Shown: positions 6,454 to 13,310, counted from the stretch's first letter. The stretch is 13,799 nucleotides of DNA from DASPOJ01 sp050014395 (GCA_050014395.1 JBEKDK010000091.1:1-13799), one strand, 5' to 3'. The notes: generated by a model from the letters alone, not told the origin. Numbers and translations: made by a program.

Positions 6454-6876
6454 ATGCCGCAGATATCGCGAGGAACGGCCAGCTCACTTTCCGAGATCAA
6501 TATCGTCCCCTTCGTGGACGTGATGCTGGTGCTGCTGGTGATTTTCATGATCACCGCGCCGATTCTGCAATCGGGCATCGAAGTGGACGTACCGAAGACC
6601 AAGACGGTGCAGGAAATCACGCAGGATCGATTGGTGGTCTCGATCGACCGGGCGCAAACGGTTTACATCGGCAATGAGCCGGTGAACATCCACCAACTGG
6701 GCGCGAAGCTGAAGTCGCAAATGGGCGAGCAATCGAATGAAGCGGTGTTTCTGCGCTGCGATGAAAGCGTGCCGTTCGGCAGCTTCGCCACGGTCGTCGA
6801 TGCTCTGCGCCAATCCGGCATCCAGAACATCAGCATCGTCACCGAGCCGCTGACAACGCGTTCGAGTTCACCGTGA
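6454..6876 (+). CDS. tolR: TolR/ExbD-family protein (Tol-Pal motor)
   Basis: Bitopic inner-membrane partner of TolQ. It has 140 residues from ATG 6454, preceded by GGGGGAGA about 6 bases upstream; an upstream in-frame TTG at 6418 is rejected. Seen: a short cytoplasmic N-terminus with LSEINIVPFVDVMLVLLVIFM (about 12-32), which includes the single helix and its essential proton-carrying Asp22; then a periplasmic domain of about 95 residues with the ExbD/TolR fold pattern (VVSIDRAQTVYIGNEPV..., VFLRCDESVPFGSFATVVDALRQSG). Length is normal for the family. Its stop is three bases before the next start, so the two are translationally close. TolR rather than ExbD is inferred from context. Confidence 0.93.
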   Translation: MPQISRGTASSLSEINIVPFVDVMLVLLVIFMITAPILQSGIEVDVPKTKTVQEITQDRLVVSIDRAQTVYIGNEPVNIHQLGAKLKSQMGEQSNEAVFLRCDESVPFGSFATVVDALRQSGIQNISIVTEPLTTRSSSP

Positions 6877-6879
6877 ACC

Positions 6880-7665
6880 ATGGCCGCCTACGCGCTCACT
6901 TTCGGCGACGATCGTTTGAAGCGGCCACTGATGTGGTCGATCGTGGGGCATTGCGCGTTGTTCAGCCTGGCGTTCGTCTCCGCGGTATTCACGCACCAGG
7001 GCTCATCGTGGGGCGGATCGGGTGGAGACGAGGGAGTGTCCGTGGGCTTGGTGCGAAATGTGCCGGCGATTCCGCTTCCCCGCCCCGACGTAGTGACAAA
7101 CAATCAAACGGTGGACACGACGAAAGGACTTTACCAAGCGGAGCCAAAAACGAAAGCGCCCGATACGCCCGCCGAACAGATTCCGCAGTTCGAGAAGGAA
7201 AAGCAGCCGAAATACATCTCGCGGCCTTCGCGCCCAATGACCAGCAATGCCACTCCGCCGCCGAATGCCGTGCCGTACGGCCAGGGCGGCTCGCCGAACA
7301 TTCCGTATTCCTCGGTGCGCTTGAGCGGAGCGACGCAAGGCGGCATGGCGTTCGGGGGACCGGGCGGCGATTTCACGGGCCGCTTCCCCACCTATGTGGA
7401 CGGCGTGCGCGCGCGCATCAGCAGCAATTGGCTGCAATCGACGGTGGATCCATCGGTGCGCTGGGCGCCGCGCGCGGTGTTCACATTTCAAATTCTGCGC
7501 GACGGCTCGATCGTCAACGTGCAAGTGATGCAATCAAGCGGAAACGCTTCGGTGGACAATTCGGCGCTGCGAGCGATTCAGGGATCGAGCCCGCTGGGGC
7601 CGCTGCCGTCAGAATATTCAGGCTCGAATGTTACGGTGCAATTCTGGTTTGATTTTCGCCGCTAG
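6880..7665 (+). CDS. tolA: TolA/TonB-like periplasm-spanning energy transducer
   Basis: Expected to be the TolA component linking the TolQR motor to TolB/Pal. It has 261 residues. Seen: one N-terminal membrane anchor (about 17-38) with the motif SIVGH giving Ser20 and His24, the SxxxH pair shared by TonB and TolA and needed for coupling to the motor; a Gly/Pro-rich, partly charged stretch (about 40-165) in place of TolA's long helical domain; and a C-terminal TonB/TolA-type domain (about 168-261) with the pattern VRARISSNW...VFTFQILRDGSIVNVQVMQSSG...ALRAI and an end in VQFWFDF. It is much shorter than enterobacterial TolA (421 residues) and its linker is TonB-like, so a TonB label is possible; its place between tolR and tolB argues for TolA function. 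A long overlapping frame from 6873 is a shadow. Confidence 0.85.
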   Translation: MAAYALTFGDDRLKRPLMWSIVGHCALFSLAFVSAVFTHQGSSWGGSGGDEGVSVGLVRNVPAIPLPRPDVVTNNQTVDTTKGLYQAEPKTKAPDTPAEQIPQFEKEKQPKYISRPSRPMTSNATPPPNAVPYGQGGSPNIPYSSVRLSGATQGGMAFGGPGGDFTGRFPTYVDGVRARISSNWLQSTVDPSVRWAPRAVFTFQILRDGSIVNVQVMQSSGNASVDNSALRAIQGSSPLGPLPSEYSGSNVTVQFWFDFRR

Positions 7666-7677
7666 GGGGCTGATTTG

Positions 7678-9051
7678 ATGCTGAGATTTGCGGAGAAGCG
7701 AGCGCGGCAAGTGCGACGCGGCGCGATATGCGGTGCGGCATGCCTGGTGATTTCCTTCGTGGCGCTGACAGCGCGTCCGGCCGCGGCGCAGGATTGGTTT
7801 CAGACGGGCACCGGCCTGGGCGTATCGAAAGCGCGGCTGGCCGTGGCGGATTTCACGCCGCGCAACCCGGTGGTGAATCCGTTGGCGACGGAATTCGGCG
7901 ACGTGATCCGCGCCGACCTCCAATACACCGGCATCGTCGATTTGGTCAGCAAGAGTTTCAACCCCACGCAGTCGCCGTCGGTGCCCTCGGAAGTGCAGGC
8001 GACAGCGTGGGCCGCAGCACCGGCCTCGGCGCAGCTTTTGGCGTACGGCAATCTTTCGGCTACCGGCAGCAACATCGAAATCGACGCCTGGCTGAACGAC
8101 ATTCGCGATCCTTCCCTGGCGCCGGTGATCGGCAAAGTTTATCGCGGCGCGGCGACGGATCAGCAGGTGCGCGCGTTCGCGCATGAATTCGCGGACGAAA
8201 TCGTGGCGCGGCTTACGGGCGGCCTGCCGGGAATTGCGGCGACGCAAATCGCGTTTGTCAGCTCGCGCAGCGGCAACAAAGAAGTCTGGGTGATGGATTA
8301 CGACGGCGCGAATCAGCGCCAGCTCACTTCCCTGCACTCGATTGCGCTGACGCCGCGCTTTTCGCCCGACGCGACGCGCATCGCATACACCTGTTATCCG
8401 CCGGCGGGAATGTATCTGAGCGCGCAGATCTGCATGTACTCGATGCTCACAGGCAAAGGCATCGCGTGGCCGCGCTATCGCGGCACGAATAGCTCGCCGG
8501 CGTGGTCGCCGGACGGGACGAAGATCATGTTTATGTCCAGCATGCTGGGAAATCCCGAGCTGTGGGTGGCGGATGGCGATGGCGCGCGGCCCAAGCGCTT
8601 GACGTACACTACCGGCGCGAACACTTCGCCGGCGTGGAATCCGAAAACGGGCGATCAAGTGGCATTCGTCAGCGATCGCGGCGGCACGCCGCAGCTTTAC
8701 ACCATGGACGCCGATGGATCGAGCACCACGAAGGTGGACTTGGTGGACATGGGCTACGTGATTGACCCGGCGTGGTCGCCCAACGGAGAGTTGCTGGCAT
8801 TCTCCTGGCGGCGGCCGGACGATAATTACGATATCTACGTGATGGACATCGCCACGCATCAACTGGTGAAGTTGACCAGCGGCGAAGGGCGCAACGAACG
8901 GCCCTGCTGGGCGCCGGACGGGCGGCACATCGTGTTTGAATCGACGCGCACCGGCACGCGGCAGATCTGGAGCATGCTGGCGGATGGCTCTGAGGCGCGG
9001 GAACTGACGACCGTCGGGCAGAATGAATCGCCGAGCTGGTCGTCGAAGTGA
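7678..9051 (+). CDS. tolB: TolB, periplasmic beta-propeller of the Tol-Pal system
   Basis: Periplasmic protein that binds Pal and, when pulled by TolA, releases it to redistribute along the outer membrane. ATG 7678 is used: AGGGGG lies 8 bases upstream; the TTG immediately before it is less likely. It has 457 residues. Seen: a signal peptide with twin Arg in the n-region, hydrophobic core LVISFVAL and probable cleavage after AAA37, followed by QDWF; an N-terminal alpha/beta domain (about 45-185: LAVADF, EFGDVIRADLQYTGIVDLV, YGNLSATGSNIEIDAWLND); then from about 190 repeated PD40/WD-like blades with the recurring pattern AWSPDG.KI.F.S...GN.ELWV.D.DG...RLT. Blade count by eye is six, as in E. 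coli TolB. It sits 12 bases after tolA and 311 before pal. Confidence 0.96.
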   Translation: MLRFAEKRARQVRRGAICGAACLVISFVALTARPAAAQDWFQTGTGLGVSKARLAVADFTPRNPVVNPLATEFGDVIRADLQYTGIVDLVSKSFNPTQSPSVPSEVQATAWAAAPASAQLLAYGNLSATGSNIEIDAWLNDIRDPSLAPVIGKVYRGAATDQQVRAFAHEFADEIVARLTGGLPGIAATQIAFVSSRSGNKEVWVMDYDGANQRQLTSLHSIALTPRFSPDATRIAYTCYPPAGMYLSAQICMYSMLTGKGIAWPRYRGTNSSPAWSPDGTKIMFMSSMLGNPELWVADGDGARPKRLTYTTGANTSPAWNPKTGDQVAFVSDRGGTPQLYTMDADGSSTTKVDLVDMGYVIDPAWSPNGELLAFSWRRPDDNYDIYVMDIATHQLVKLTSGEGRNERPCWAPDGRHIVFESTRTGTRQIWSMLADGSEARELTTVGQNESPSWSSK

Positions 9052-9079
9052 GCGGCGAGGAGAAATAAAGAGTGTCCGC

Positions 9080-9104
9080 CACAGAGGACACAGAGAGCAC
9101 AGAG
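9080..9104. repeat. Short tandem array of CACAGAG, 9-base period
   Basis: Perfect CACAGAG at 9080, 9089 and 9098, each followed by two variable bases (GA, AG). Related to the degenerate array at 4135-4168. Not translated in a supported frame. Confidence 0.75.
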
Positions 9105-9131
9105 GACGCGACCCGGCTTCGCTGAGCAGGA

Positions 9132-9168
9132 CCCCATGTTCGCCCGGTGAAACTGGGCGAACATGGGG
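9132..9168. repeat. Long hairpin in the tolB-pal gap
   Basis: CCCCATGTTCGCCC (9132-9145) pairs perfectly with GGGCGAACATGGGG (9155-9168); the stem extends through three more pairs (one G-U) to a GAA triloop, giving 17 bp. There is no T run, so it is not a classical terminator. It could protect or process the transcript upstream of pal, or be an inserted intergenic repeat. Confidence 0.8.
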
Positions 9169-9362
9169 CGCCCACGACCGCTACGCTAAGGAGCGGCCGG
9201 CGAAAGGCGCGCCGGGAGATGAGGGATTTGGTCGAGTTCTTGAAACTATATGCCGCTGGCGCGAATCGAAATTGGCAGCGGCGCGATTTTCTGGATGTAC
9301 CATAGAAGTTCGCTCTCATCGATTCGTTCGGATTCTAGGAGAATTTCAAAGGAGGAAGTGAC

Positions 9363-10109
9363 ATGACGATTCGCTCTCGCGGCAAGATGGCGTGGCTCGC
9401 CGCCTTCGTACTTCTGCTGGCCGTTTCCGGTTGCAAACATCCCGCGGCACAGGCGCCCGCTCCGCCGCCACCGGCGCCGCCACCGCCTGCGCTGCCGACG
9501 GTCATATTGTCGGCGTCGGAGACGATAATTCAGCAAGGCCACTCCGTGACGCTTACGTGGTCCTCGACCAACGCCACCGCGCTGGCGATCGACCAGGGCG
9601 TGGGCACGGTTGCGCCGGAAGGCTCGACGAGCGTGACTCCGCAGCAATCGACGACGTACACGATTACCGCGACCGGTCCGGGCGGCAGTGCGAGCGCTAC
9701 TTCTCGCATCACCGTCACGGCGCCACCGCCGCCACCGCCGCCCGCGCCGTCGCTAACGCTGGAGCAAATGTTCGCGAACGAGGTGCAGGACGCTTACTTC
9801 GATCTCGATAAAGCGGACATTCGCGCCGACGCGCGCGTGGCTCTGGCGAAAACCGCGGACTTCCTGAAGGCGCATCCCGACGCGAAGGTTGTGATCGAGG
9901 GCCATTGCGATGAGCGCGGCTCAACCGAATACAATCTGGCGCTCGGCGATCGCCGCGCCACTGCGGTGAAGAATTTCCTGACGTCGCTGGGGATTCCCGA
10001 CGCGCAGCTGACCACCGTCAGCTATGGCAAAGAGCGGCCATTCTGCAGCGATCACGACGAAACCTGCTGGCAGCAGAATCGCCGCGGGCATTTCGTCCTG
10101 GCGAAGTAG
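9363..10109 (+). CDS. pal: Peptidoglycan-associated lipoprotein (Pal) with an extra Ig-like domain
   Basis: Outer-membrane lipoprotein whose OmpA-like domain grips peptidoglycan; TolB binds the same face. It has 248 residues. Seen: lipoprotein signal with lipobox AVSGC, so Cys24 is the lipidated residue, followed by Lys (no inner-membrane-retention Asp); Pro/Ala linker (about 27-45); an Ig/PKD-like beta-sandwich segment (about 46-119) with VTLTWSSTNATALAID, STTYTITATGPGGSA and ITVT; a second Pro-run linker (120-129); OmpA domain (about 143-248) with YFDLDKADIR, GHCDERGSTEYN and GDRRATAVKNFL, including the diaminopimelate-binding Asp183 and Arg198, and ending in NRRGHFVLAK. Canonical Pal is about 170 residues and lacks the middle domain. 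Cysteines at 182, 228 and 235 in the OmpA domain are unusual. Start supported by AAAGGAGG. Confidence 0.94.
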   Translation: MTIRSRGKMAWLAAFVLLLAVSGCKHPAAQAPAPPPPAPPPPALPTVILSASETIIQQGHSVTLTWSSTNATALAIDQGVGTVAPEGSTSVTPQQSTTYTITATGPGGSASATSRITVTAPPPPPPPAPSLTLEQMFANEVQDAYFDLDKADIRADARVALAKTADFLKAHPDAKVVIEGHCDERGSTEYNLALGDRRATAVKNFLTSLGIPDAQLTTVSYGKERPFCSDHDETCWQQNRRGHFVLAK

Positions 10110-10265
10110 AACACAGGCCTACAAGAAACGGTCCTCGCGTTCGCGGGAGGGCGCTCGCCTCGCCCTCCTGCGACGCGCATTTGCAAACCATTGCGAGATT
10201 GACCACGCATCAGGCGGGCTGACCGGCTGCGACCGCCGGCTGAGCCGAAGTGAAAGGAGATTGCA
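10110..10265. other. Gap between pal and cpoB
   Basis: 156 bases without a gene. It contains the 13-bp hairpin at 10141-10173 and, at its right end, AAAGGAG, the ribosome binding site for the TTG start of cpoB. No promoter is evident. Confidence 0.45.
10141..10173. repeat. 13-bp hairpin downstream of pal
   Basis: TCGCGGGAGGGCG (10141-10153), loop CTCGCCT, then CGCCCTCCTGCGA (10161-10173): twelve Watson-Crick pairs and one G-U. It begins 31 bases after the pal stop. The next bases are not T-rich, so it fits an mRNA 3'-end stabiliser, a partial terminator or a REP-like element. Confidence 0.75.
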
Positions 10266-11201
10266 TTGCGCGCACAAACGATTGGATTAATCGCCGCGGC
10301 CACGCTCGCGGGAGCGGTGGGCGGAGCGCTGCTTTCGCCGGCTCCGGTGTCCGCCGTGGCTCGCGAGATGATTGAATTGCAGCAAAGCGTGAATCAGGTG
10401 CTGGCGAACCAGCAGACGATACAAACGGCGATGACGCAGAACGCTGCGGTGGAGAAAACGCTGCTGGATCAATTGGCGACCACGGTGAATTCGTTCAATT
10501 CCAATATGGCGACGCTGCAGAAATCCGTACAAGAAATGTCGGCCGCGTCGGGCTCGCGCCTGGATTCGATGGGGACGCAGGTGCAGGGGCTCTCCGACAA
10601 CGTGGCGGATTTGCAGGCGCGCATCGGAAAACTGGATCAGAAGCTTACCGATGCGCAGAACACGCTACAATCGATTGACGCGAAGCTGGCGGGCAACGCG
10701 CCTGCGGGCGAATCGGGCGCGCCGGGCGGCGAGCCGACGACTCCGGGCTCCGGGGCGCCATCGAATTCAGCGACGCCGGGCGGAAGTTCGCCGGGCGCGA
10801 TGGCGCCGAACGCGCCGTCAGCCGACGTGCTGTACTCCAACGGACTGCGCGACTTGACCGGCAAGCGATACGATCTGGCGACGCAGGAATTCAACGACTA
10901 TTTGAAGTATTACCCGACGACGGATTTGGCATCGAACGCGCAGTTCTATCTGGGCGAGATCGCGTACTCGCAGGGGAAACTTCAAGCCGCGGTCGATGCG
11001 TACTCCAAAGTGATCGAAAATTATCCGAAGAGCTTCAAGCTGGCGCCGGCGCACCTGAAGAAGGCCCTGTCACTGCTCGAATTGAATCAGAAGACAAATG
11101 CCGAACGCGAGTTGCGCGCCGTCGTGCGCCTATTTCCCGGCACGGATGAAGAGCGCCGCGCGCGGGCGAAGTTGAAGGAGCTCGGCGCTCCTGTGGCGTG
11201 A
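10266..11201 (+). CDS. cpoB: CpoB/YbgF-like Tol-Pal coordinator with coiled coil and TPRs
   Basis: Periplasmic partner of TolA that coordinates outer-membrane constriction with septal peptidoglycan synthesis in E. coli. It has 311 residues. The start is TTG 10266, supported by AAAGGAG 6 bases upstream, and there is no earlier Met before the signal peptide. Seen: signal peptide with core LIAAATLAGAVGGALL and likely cleavage after SA30; a coiled-coil region of heptad-like Gln/Leu-rich helices (about 32-140); a Gly/Pro/Ser/Ala linker (about 143-184); and C-terminal TPRs (about 186-310) with the YbgF pattern VLYSNGLRDLTGKRYDLATQEFNDYLKYYP, LASNAQFYLGEIAYSQGKLQAAVDAYSKVIENYP and APAHLKKALSLLELNQK. 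The TPR domain is typical; the N-terminal coiled coil is longer than in E. coli. It follows pal by 156 bases. Confidence 0.92.
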   Translation: MRAQTIGLIAAATLAGAVGGALLSPAPVSAVAREMIELQQSVNQVLANQQTIQTAMTQNAAVEKTLLDQLATTVNSFNSNMATLQKSVQEMSAASGSRLDSMGTQVQGLSDNVADLQARIGKLDQKLTDAQNTLQSIDAKLAGNAPAGESGAPGGEPTTPGSGAPSNSATPGGSSPGAMAPNAPSADVLYSNGLRDLTGKRYDLATQEFNDYLKYYPTTDLASNAQFYLGEIAYSQGKLQAAVDAYSKVIENYPKSFKLAPAHLKKALSLLELNQKTNAERELRAVVRLFPGTDEERRARAKLKELGAPVA

Positions 11202-11251
11202 ATCTACCCCGCGCCCGCGCCAATTGGTTTTTGTGCCAGGCGGAGGGCCCG

Positions 11252-11701
11252 ATGGCCACTCCTAGAACAAGAGAAGAAGCTCTCATGCAAATGCGCATCG
11301 TGTGGTGCGCCTTCCTTCTTGCATTTCCGCTCTACATTTATGCAGGCCACGTGTCTCGGAGCATTTCGTGGTTGAGTTTTCCGAATGCCGGGAAAATATT
11401 CGTCATCCTGGCTGTCTTGAATCTTTGCTCTTTCGTGTCCACCTGGCACAAGCTGTATTCACCTGCTCGAAGGGCTCTCCAGAACCAACCTGGAAATATC
11501 GACGCCGCGAGGCGGTGGAACAGTTCCTGGGTCGCCCTTATTTGCATCGTGCAATGCCAACCTCTTTTCGGGCTCGCTTTTCAGACGGGAGGCAAGACAC
11601 TGCAACAAAGCCTCCCGTTTTACGTGGTCGGAGCCCTATTGACCCTGTGGTTGTGGCCCCGGAAGGTTTGGGTCCTCGATAAGGCAGCCGCCCTACGCTG
11701 A
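11252..11701 (+). CDS. Unknown four-helix membrane protein
   Basis: I do not recognise this protein. It has 149 residues from ATG 11252, which has CGGAGG 5 bases upstream; an in-frame GTG at 11198 overlapping the cpoB stop would add 18 residues. Seen: four probable membrane helices at about 15-33 (RIVWCAFLLAFPLYIYAG), 47-65 (GKIFVILAVLNLCSFVST), 91-110 (SSWVALICIVQCQPLFGLAF) and 119-136 (SLPFYVVGALLTLWLW); a basic loop between helices 2 and 3 with PARRALQNQPGN; and a short basic tail. Codon use is less GC-skewed than in the tol genes, with many A/T third positions. It is 50 bases after cpoB and may be the last gene of the operon. Its end overlaps the methyltransferase gene by nine bases, tail to tail. 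Function unknown. Confidence 0.75.
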   Translation: MATPRTREEALMQMRIVWCAFLLAFPLYIYAGHVSRSISWLSFPNAGKIFVILAVLNLCSFVSTWHKLYSPARRALQNQPGNIDAARRWNSSWVALICIVQCQPLFGLAFQTGGKTLQQSLPFYVVGALLTLWLWPRKVWVLDKAAALR

Positions 11702-12514
11702 AGGCACGCGGGCGCTGACGACGGGGACCATCCACACTGCATATTTGCGCGGGTCGCGGATGTTTTCGATCATTTGATTGAAGTAGGCTGTGGCCTGCTC
11801 AAGCGTGAAGGGCGTCAGCTGAGAGATGGAGTCGGCGTAACCGTCGCGCCACGCGGTGATGATGGTTGCGAATGTTTCGCGCGGGACGCGCACGGTATCG
11901 ACCACGACGTAGTCCACCTTGATTTCATCGAGATTCATCGCGGCGACGATTCCGAACGCGTGGCGGCCGATGAAGAGATCGGTTTCGGTGGCGGCGCTGA
12001 AGGCGGCGGGCGCGGTGTGCCAGAAATCGCCGGGATCGAGCGCGCCGCGGGCGAAGTGCAGCATGCCGTAATCTTCGGGGATCAGGTGCAGGTAGCCGCC
12101 GCGCCGCGTGACGCGCACAAGCTCGGCGACCACGCGGTCGGCGAACGGGACCGAGTGCAGCATGTGGCGGCAGACGGCGAGATCGAAAGTCCGGTCGGCG
12201 GCTTGCAGCTCGAATGCGCTCTGGTGCTCGAAGGAGAGGCGCGGCGCGAGATGCGCGTATCGCGATCGCGCCAAGGCTAGGTGCTCGTCGATGATGTCGA
12301 CGCCGAGCACGGTCGAGCGCGGGAAAAGTTCGGCGAGGCGCGAGGAGATTTCACCGGTGCCGCAGCCGGCATCGAGGACGCGTGGCTCCGGCGGCAGTGC
12401 GTAGCGGCGAAATAGATCGACCTCCTGCGGCCAAATCGCGCGCGCCTGCGCAGCGAGATTGCGCACCATGGATTCATCGGCCATCTGCTTCGCTTGCGGA
12501 TTCAGATCGGTCAA
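11693..12514 (-). CDS. Class I SAM-dependent methyltransferase
   Basis: Cytoplasmic methyltransferase of unknown substrate. It has 273 residues. The start is TTG 12514, preceded by GGGAG 6 bases upstream; the next Met (12484) has a poorer site. Seen: SAM-binding motif I VLDAGCGTG (46-54) after the first strand; acidic ribose-binding residue in GVDI (Asp73); motif near RTFDLAVCRHMLHSVP (about 107-123); VTRRGGYLHLIPEDYGM (about 138-154), the strand-5 region of Methyltransf_11/25 enzymes. The C-terminal ~110 residues (FIGRHAFGI..., TVRVPRETFATIITAWRDGYAD...) should form the substrate cap. UbiE-like and small-molecule enzymes share this outline and the sequence does not pick one. It diverges from ssb across 114 bases. 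Confidence 0.88.
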   Translation of the reverse strand: MTDLNPQAKQMADESMVRNLAAQARAIWPQEVDLFRRYALPPEPRVLDAGCGTGEISSRLAELFPRSTVLGVDIIDEHLALARSRYAHLAPRLSFEHQSAFELQAADRTFDLAVCRHMLHSVPFADRVVAELVRVTRRGGYLHLIPEDYGMLHFARGALDPGDFWHTAPAAFSAATETDLFIGRHAFGIVAAMNLDEIKVDYVVVDTVRVPRETFATIITAWRDGYADSISQLTPFTLEQATAYFNQMIENIRDPRKYAVWMVPVVSARVPSA

Positions 12515-12520
12515 TGCGCT

Positions 12521-12525
12521 CTCCC
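12521..12525 (-). promoter_or_regulatory. Ribosome binding site supporting the TTG start of the methyltransferase
   Basis: GGGAG on the minus strand, 6 bases before TTG at 12514. A possible -10 (TAGAAT on the minus strand, 12546-12541) lies shortly upstream, without a clear -35. Confidence 0.5.
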
Positions 12526-12560
12526 GCCAGGCACACGCAGATTCTACACCGCCGCAAGAT

Positions 12561-12590
12561 TTGCGCCGCTGGCGTGCGGCGTGCTATTTT
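12561..12590 (+). promoter_or_regulatory. Candidate ssb promoter
   Basis: TTGCGC (12561-12566), 18 bases, then TATTTT (12585-12590) preceded by TGC, an extended -10. It would give a leader of about 30 bases before ssb. Confidence 0.5.
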
Positions 12591-12628
12591 CTGCGCGGAC
12601 AGTAAGAAGAGAGTGAAGGAGAAACGCC

Positions 12629-13117
12629 ATGTCAGTCAATAAGGTGATCCTGGTCGGGCGGCTGGGGCGCGACCCTGAGACGCGATTCACGTCCGGCGGG
12701 CAGGCCGTGTGCAATTTCACGATGGCCACGGACGAAACCTTCAAAGATCGCAACGGCGAACGGCAGAAGCGCACGGAATGGCACCGCATCACGATCTGGG
12801 GCAAACTGGCGGAGATCGCGCAGAAATATTTGAAGAAGGGCCAGCTGGTTTTTATCGAGGGGCGCATTCAACAGCGCCAGTGGGACGATCAGAAAACGGG
12901 AACGAAGCGCACGTCGTTTGACATTGTCGCCAACGAGATGCGCATGCTGGGCTCGCGCTCAGATTCGGCCGGCGCGGGCGAGCGCGGCGCGAGTGGCGCG
13001 TCGGCCGGCGGCGGATCGTACGGCGGCGCGAGCGGCGGGTTTGACGCCGAGGGGCCTGCGCCTCCGGCGGATGAGGGCGTCACGCCCGAAGTGACCGACG
13101 AAGATATTCCGTTCTAG
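12629..13117 (+). CDS. ssb: Single-stranded DNA-binding protein
   Basis: Binds single-stranded DNA in replication, recombination and repair, and recruits partners through its C-terminal tip. It has 162 residues from ATG 12629, with AAGGAG 7 bases upstream. Seen: the OB-fold domain (about 1-108) beginning MSVNKVILVGRLGRDPE and including the conserved Trp segments TEWHRITIWGKLAE and IQQRQWDDQKTG; a Gly/Ala/Ser-rich flexible linker (about 109-150); and the acidic tip DEDIPF, the interaction peptide for RecQ, PriA, exonuclease I and others. Size and tip are those of the housekeeping chromosomal SSB, not a phage copy. The gene stands alone: the methyltransferase diverges upstream, and 193 bases follow before the next gene. 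Confidence 0.97.
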   Translation: MSVNKVILVGRLGRDPETRFTSGGQAVCNFTMATDETFKDRNGERQKRTEWHRITIWGKLAEIAQKYLKKGQLVFIEGRIQQRQWDDQKTGTKRTSFDIVANEMRMLGSRSDSAGAGERGASGASAGGGSYGGASGGFDAEGPAPPADEGVTPEVTDEDIPF

Positions 13118-13188
13118 TTTTTCCCCAACCAGCGATACGGACGCAAGAAATCCACTTCACGGCCCGTTTGGGCACACCTTTATTCAGG

Positions 13189-13216
13189 TTACACGCGACC
13201 CGCCATTGGCTAGGTT
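13189..13216 (+). promoter_or_regulatory. Candidate promoter for the phospholipase C-like gene
   Basis: TTACAC (13189-13194), 16 bases, then TAGGTT (13211-13216). The 13-base core GCTAGGTTAYGYT is nearly the same as that of the tolQ promoter. The rest of the 13118-13310 gap shows no gene. Confidence 0.4.
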
Positions 13217-13310
13217 ATGCTGGTTCTGGCTGTGGAGCACAGCTAGCCGCCATATCGATTGTCGCCCGCGACTCATCTAACATTTGTAGGCACAGAAGTA
13301 AGCGCAAACC

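Larger units (their letters stand above)
9052..9362. other. Gap between tolB and pal
   Basis: 311 bases with no supported gene, unusually long inside a tol-pal operon. It holds the CACAGAG array (9080-9104), a 17-bp hairpin (9132-9168) and, just before pal, an excellent ribosome binding site (AAAGGAGG, 7 bases from the ATG). I could not find a good -35/-10 pair for a separate pal promoter. Confidence 0.5.

Noticed and set aside
6873..7652. 259-codon frame overlapping tolA on the same strand
   Set aside because: Low-complexity Arg/Gly/Ala translation, while the other frame encodes a membrane anchor, SxxxH motif and TonB-type C-terminus.
7618..8928. Very long minus-strand frame (436 codons) opposite tolB
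   Set aside because: Arg/His-rich composition, no ribosome binding site, and it lies exactly antisense to a strongly supported tolB; such frames arise from GC-rich third positions.
9080..9104. CRISPR array
   Set aside because: Units of 7 bases with 2-base gaps are far too short; no cas genes are present.
9132..9168. Intrinsic terminator after tolB
   Set aside because: The stem is long but no T run follows on either strand, and pal and cpoB continue in the same direction.
11344..11354. CACGTG core that could be a parS site
   Set aside because: Flanks (GGC and TCT) do not form the TGTTNC/GNAACA arms of parS; likewise the CACGTG near 3194 lies within miaB and lacks the arms.
13118..13135. T-rich stretch after the ssb stop as a terminator
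   Set aside because: TTTTT follows the stop codon, but no stable GC-rich hairpin precedes it.
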